Assembly (NCBI GenBank): GCA_004762155.1
Contig: SIHP01000005.1
Coordinates: 62,001-126,000 of the forward strand
Direction: 5' to 3'
Length of the DNA: 64,000 nt
Source of the DNA: Flavobacteriaceae bacterium
Lineage (GTDB): Bacteria > Bacteroidota > Bacteroidia > Flavobacteriales > Flavobacteriaceae
Shown here: one piece after another, positions 62,598 to 64,000 of the stretch
Position numbering within the stretch: position 1 is the stretch's first letter
How the letters are laid out: the number at the start of each line of letters is the position of its first letter
Program-made: the position numbers and the translations under genes
Notes under the pieces: generated by a model
Database searches by the model: none
Told to the model about the DNA's origin: nothing
The model's input: the letters and a program-made list of their open reading frames with translations, nothing else

Positions 62598-63575
62598 TTA
62601 GAAAAAGTTTGCTTTTAATTGAATCCCTGTAGTTTCTTCAAACCCGTACATTAAATTCATGTTTTGAATTGCTTGTCCTGATGCTCCTTTTAATAAATTA
62701 TCAATTACACTAGTAATTAATATTTTATCTCCATGTTTTTCAACACCAATAATACATTTATTTGTATTTACAACTTGCTTCATATGAACTGCTTCATCAA
62801 AAACAAACGTAAAAGCAGCAGTAACATAATATTCTTTATATAAAGCAATAGCTTCTTCAAGAGTTCCATCAAACTTCGTATAAACCGTTGCAAAAATCCC
62901 TCTTGAAAAATTCCCGCGATTTGGCATAAAATTTATTTCAGAAGAAAAATCCGATTGTAATTGATTTACAGTTTGATTAATCTCTCCTAAATGTTGATGT
63001 GCAAATGCCTTATAATGCGAAAAATTATTGTCTCTCCATGTAAAATGAGTTGTTTTAGATAATGATGTCCCTGCACCAGTTGCACCAGTAACAGCATTAA
63101 TATGCACATCCCTTTTTAACAACCCTTTAGCTGCTAAAGGTAAAATTGCTAATTGTAAAGCCGTAGCAAAACAACCAGGATTTGCTAAATATTTTGCTTT
63201 TTTAATAGCCTCTTTTTGTAATTCTGGCAAACCATATACAAAGTCCTTTCCTTTAAAATTCTTATCAGCAAGTAATCTAAAATCATTACTTAAATCAATA
63301 ATTCTCGTCTTGTCAGAAAAAGTGTTTTTTTCTAAAAAAGCAGTTGAATTTCCATGTCCTAAACATAAAAATAACACATCTACATCAGTATTAATTTCAT
63401 TTGTAAAAGACAACTCCGTTGATCCGATTAAATCTTGATGAACTTTATAGATTTTATTCCCAGCATTTGAAGTACTAAAAACAAAATTGATATTTGTTTC
63501 TGGGTGATTTAACAACAATCTGATTAATTCTCCAGCAGTATATCCTGCTCCTCCTATAATTCCTACTTCTAACAT
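62598..63575 (-). CDS. argC: N-acyl-gamma-glutamyl-phosphate reductase
   Basis: A 325-residue semialdehyde dehydrogenase. The NADP site is GIIGGAGYTAGELIRLL, the catalytic cysteine is in LANPGCFATALQLA, and the late HLGEINQ and MPNRGNFSRGIFATV blocks fit ArgC. It reduces N-acylglutamyl phosphate to the semialdehyde. It starts 3 nt after the argG stop. Confidence 0.94.
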   Translation of the reverse strand: MLEVGIIGGAGYTAGELIRLLLNHPETNINFVFSTSNAGNKIYKVHQDLIGSTELSFTNEINTDVDVLFLCLGHGNSTAFLEKNTFSDKTRIIDLSNDFRLLADKNFKGKDFVYGLPELQKEAIKKAKYLANPGCFATALQLAILPLAAKGLLKRDVHINAVTGATGAGTSLSKTTHFTWRDNNFSHYKAFAHQHLGEINQTVNQLQSDFSSEINFMPNRGNFSRGIFATVYTKFDGTLEEAIALYKEYYVTAAFTFVFDEAVHMKQVVNTNKCIIGVEKHGDKILITSVIDNLLKGASGQAIQNMNLMYGFEETTGIQLKANFF

Positions 63576-63578
63576 TTC

Positions 63579-64000
63579 TTAAGAATTTACTTGTTGATAA
63601 ATTTTATTCTGATTTCCTACAATCTTAATGAAACCTTTCGCTTCATCTGCAGTCCACCCTTTATTCTCTTCTCCATAACTCCCAAACTTTGCACTCATTA
63701 AATCGTGCTTAGAAGATATTCCATCCAAACTAAAGTGATATGGCTTTAATGTTACAATTACATCACCAGAGACTTTATCTTGACTACTTTGTAAAAAAGC
63801 CTCCATATCACGCATTACAGGATCTAAATACTGACCTTCATGTAGGTGCATTCCATAAAAACTCGCTAAATATTCTTTATGTTGTAGTTGCCACTTGGTA
63901 AGTGTATGCTTCTCTAATAAATGATGTGCTTTAATAGTAATTAAAGCAGCAGCAGCTTCAAAACCAACTCTACCTTTAATACCAACAATTGTATCACCAA
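63579..64000 (-). CDS. argG: argininosuccinate synthase, 5' part outside the window
   Basis: The C-terminal 140 residues are present; the frame continues past the right edge, so the ATG at 63851 is internal. The stretch GDTIVGIKGRVGFEAAAALI, followed by FYGMHLHEGQYLDPVMRD, is characteristic of ArgG. The enzyme joins citrulline and aspartate. It leads the arg cluster in the minus direction. Confidence 0.9.
   Translation of the reverse strand, partial: GDTIVGIKGRVGFEAAAALITIKAHHLLEKHTLTKWQLQHKEYLASFYGMHLHEGQYLDPVMRDMEAFLQSSQDKVSGDVIVTLKPYHFSLDGISSKHDLMSAKFGSYGEENKGWTADEAKGFIKIVGNQNKIYQQVNS

Overview
The window is low-GC chromosomal DNA of a member of the Bacteroidota, very probably a marine Flavobacteriaceae. 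The evidence is: several secreted proteins ending in a type IX secretion (T9SS) sorting domain; an arginine cluster built around an N-acyl-ornithine carbamoyltransferase; many start regions preceded by the Bacteroidota -7 element TAnnTTTG; and intergenic repeats of a style I associate with flavobacterial genomes. The genus cannot be fixed from sequence alone.

Layout. 1-5254: partial alpha/beta hydrolase, engB and an RluA-type pseudouridine synthase, then an alkane-oxidation set (AlkB monooxygenase, aldehyde dehydrogenase, nitroreductase). 5429-12708: secreted GH5 cellulase with CBM3 and T9SS domains, penicillin-acylase-like enzyme, sugar aminotransferase and galE. 12783-18918: a 33-residue micro-ORF, a small protein overlapping a DEAD-box helicase, about 1 kb of non-coding DNA with two twin hairpins, trigger factor, a holin-like membrane protein and a secreted protein of unknown function. 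19209-24483: an accessory islet, comprising an OLD-family nuclease, a restriction-endonuclease/STAND NTPase fusion, a cassette-like hairpin between them, and a tandem duplication of the 3' end of tRNA-Leu. 24586-37832: M20 dipeptidase, outer-membrane and periplasmic proteins, a BlaI/BlaR-like pair with double operator, a cyclophilin, a DUF4832 T9SS protein and three tandem DUF3857/transglutaminase paralogues. 37882-45023: an Lrp/AsnC regulator divergent from a methionine-gamma-lyase-like enzyme, small accessory genes (one frameshifted), and an NhaC antiporter. 45099-52545: metK behind a probable SAM-II riboswitch, a conserved unknown, and leuACDB. 52789-56364: a large T9SS beta-helix protein with a 52-residue satellite ORF. 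56388-64000: argG(partial)-argC-proC-argD-argF'-argB-argE-argH, read on the minus strand.

How the genes fit together. The core content is anabolic (Leu, Arg, Pro, SAM) plus polymer and hydrocarbon use at the cell surface. The clearest candidate for an under-described system is the two-gene presumptive antiphage islet beside tRNA-Leu. Other points worth checking are the twin hairpins at 15.3-15.8 kb, the two micro-ORFs, and the DUF3857 paralogues, two of which have lost the catalytic cysteine and histidine.

All functional assignments rest on motif recognition by eye. No database search was run.
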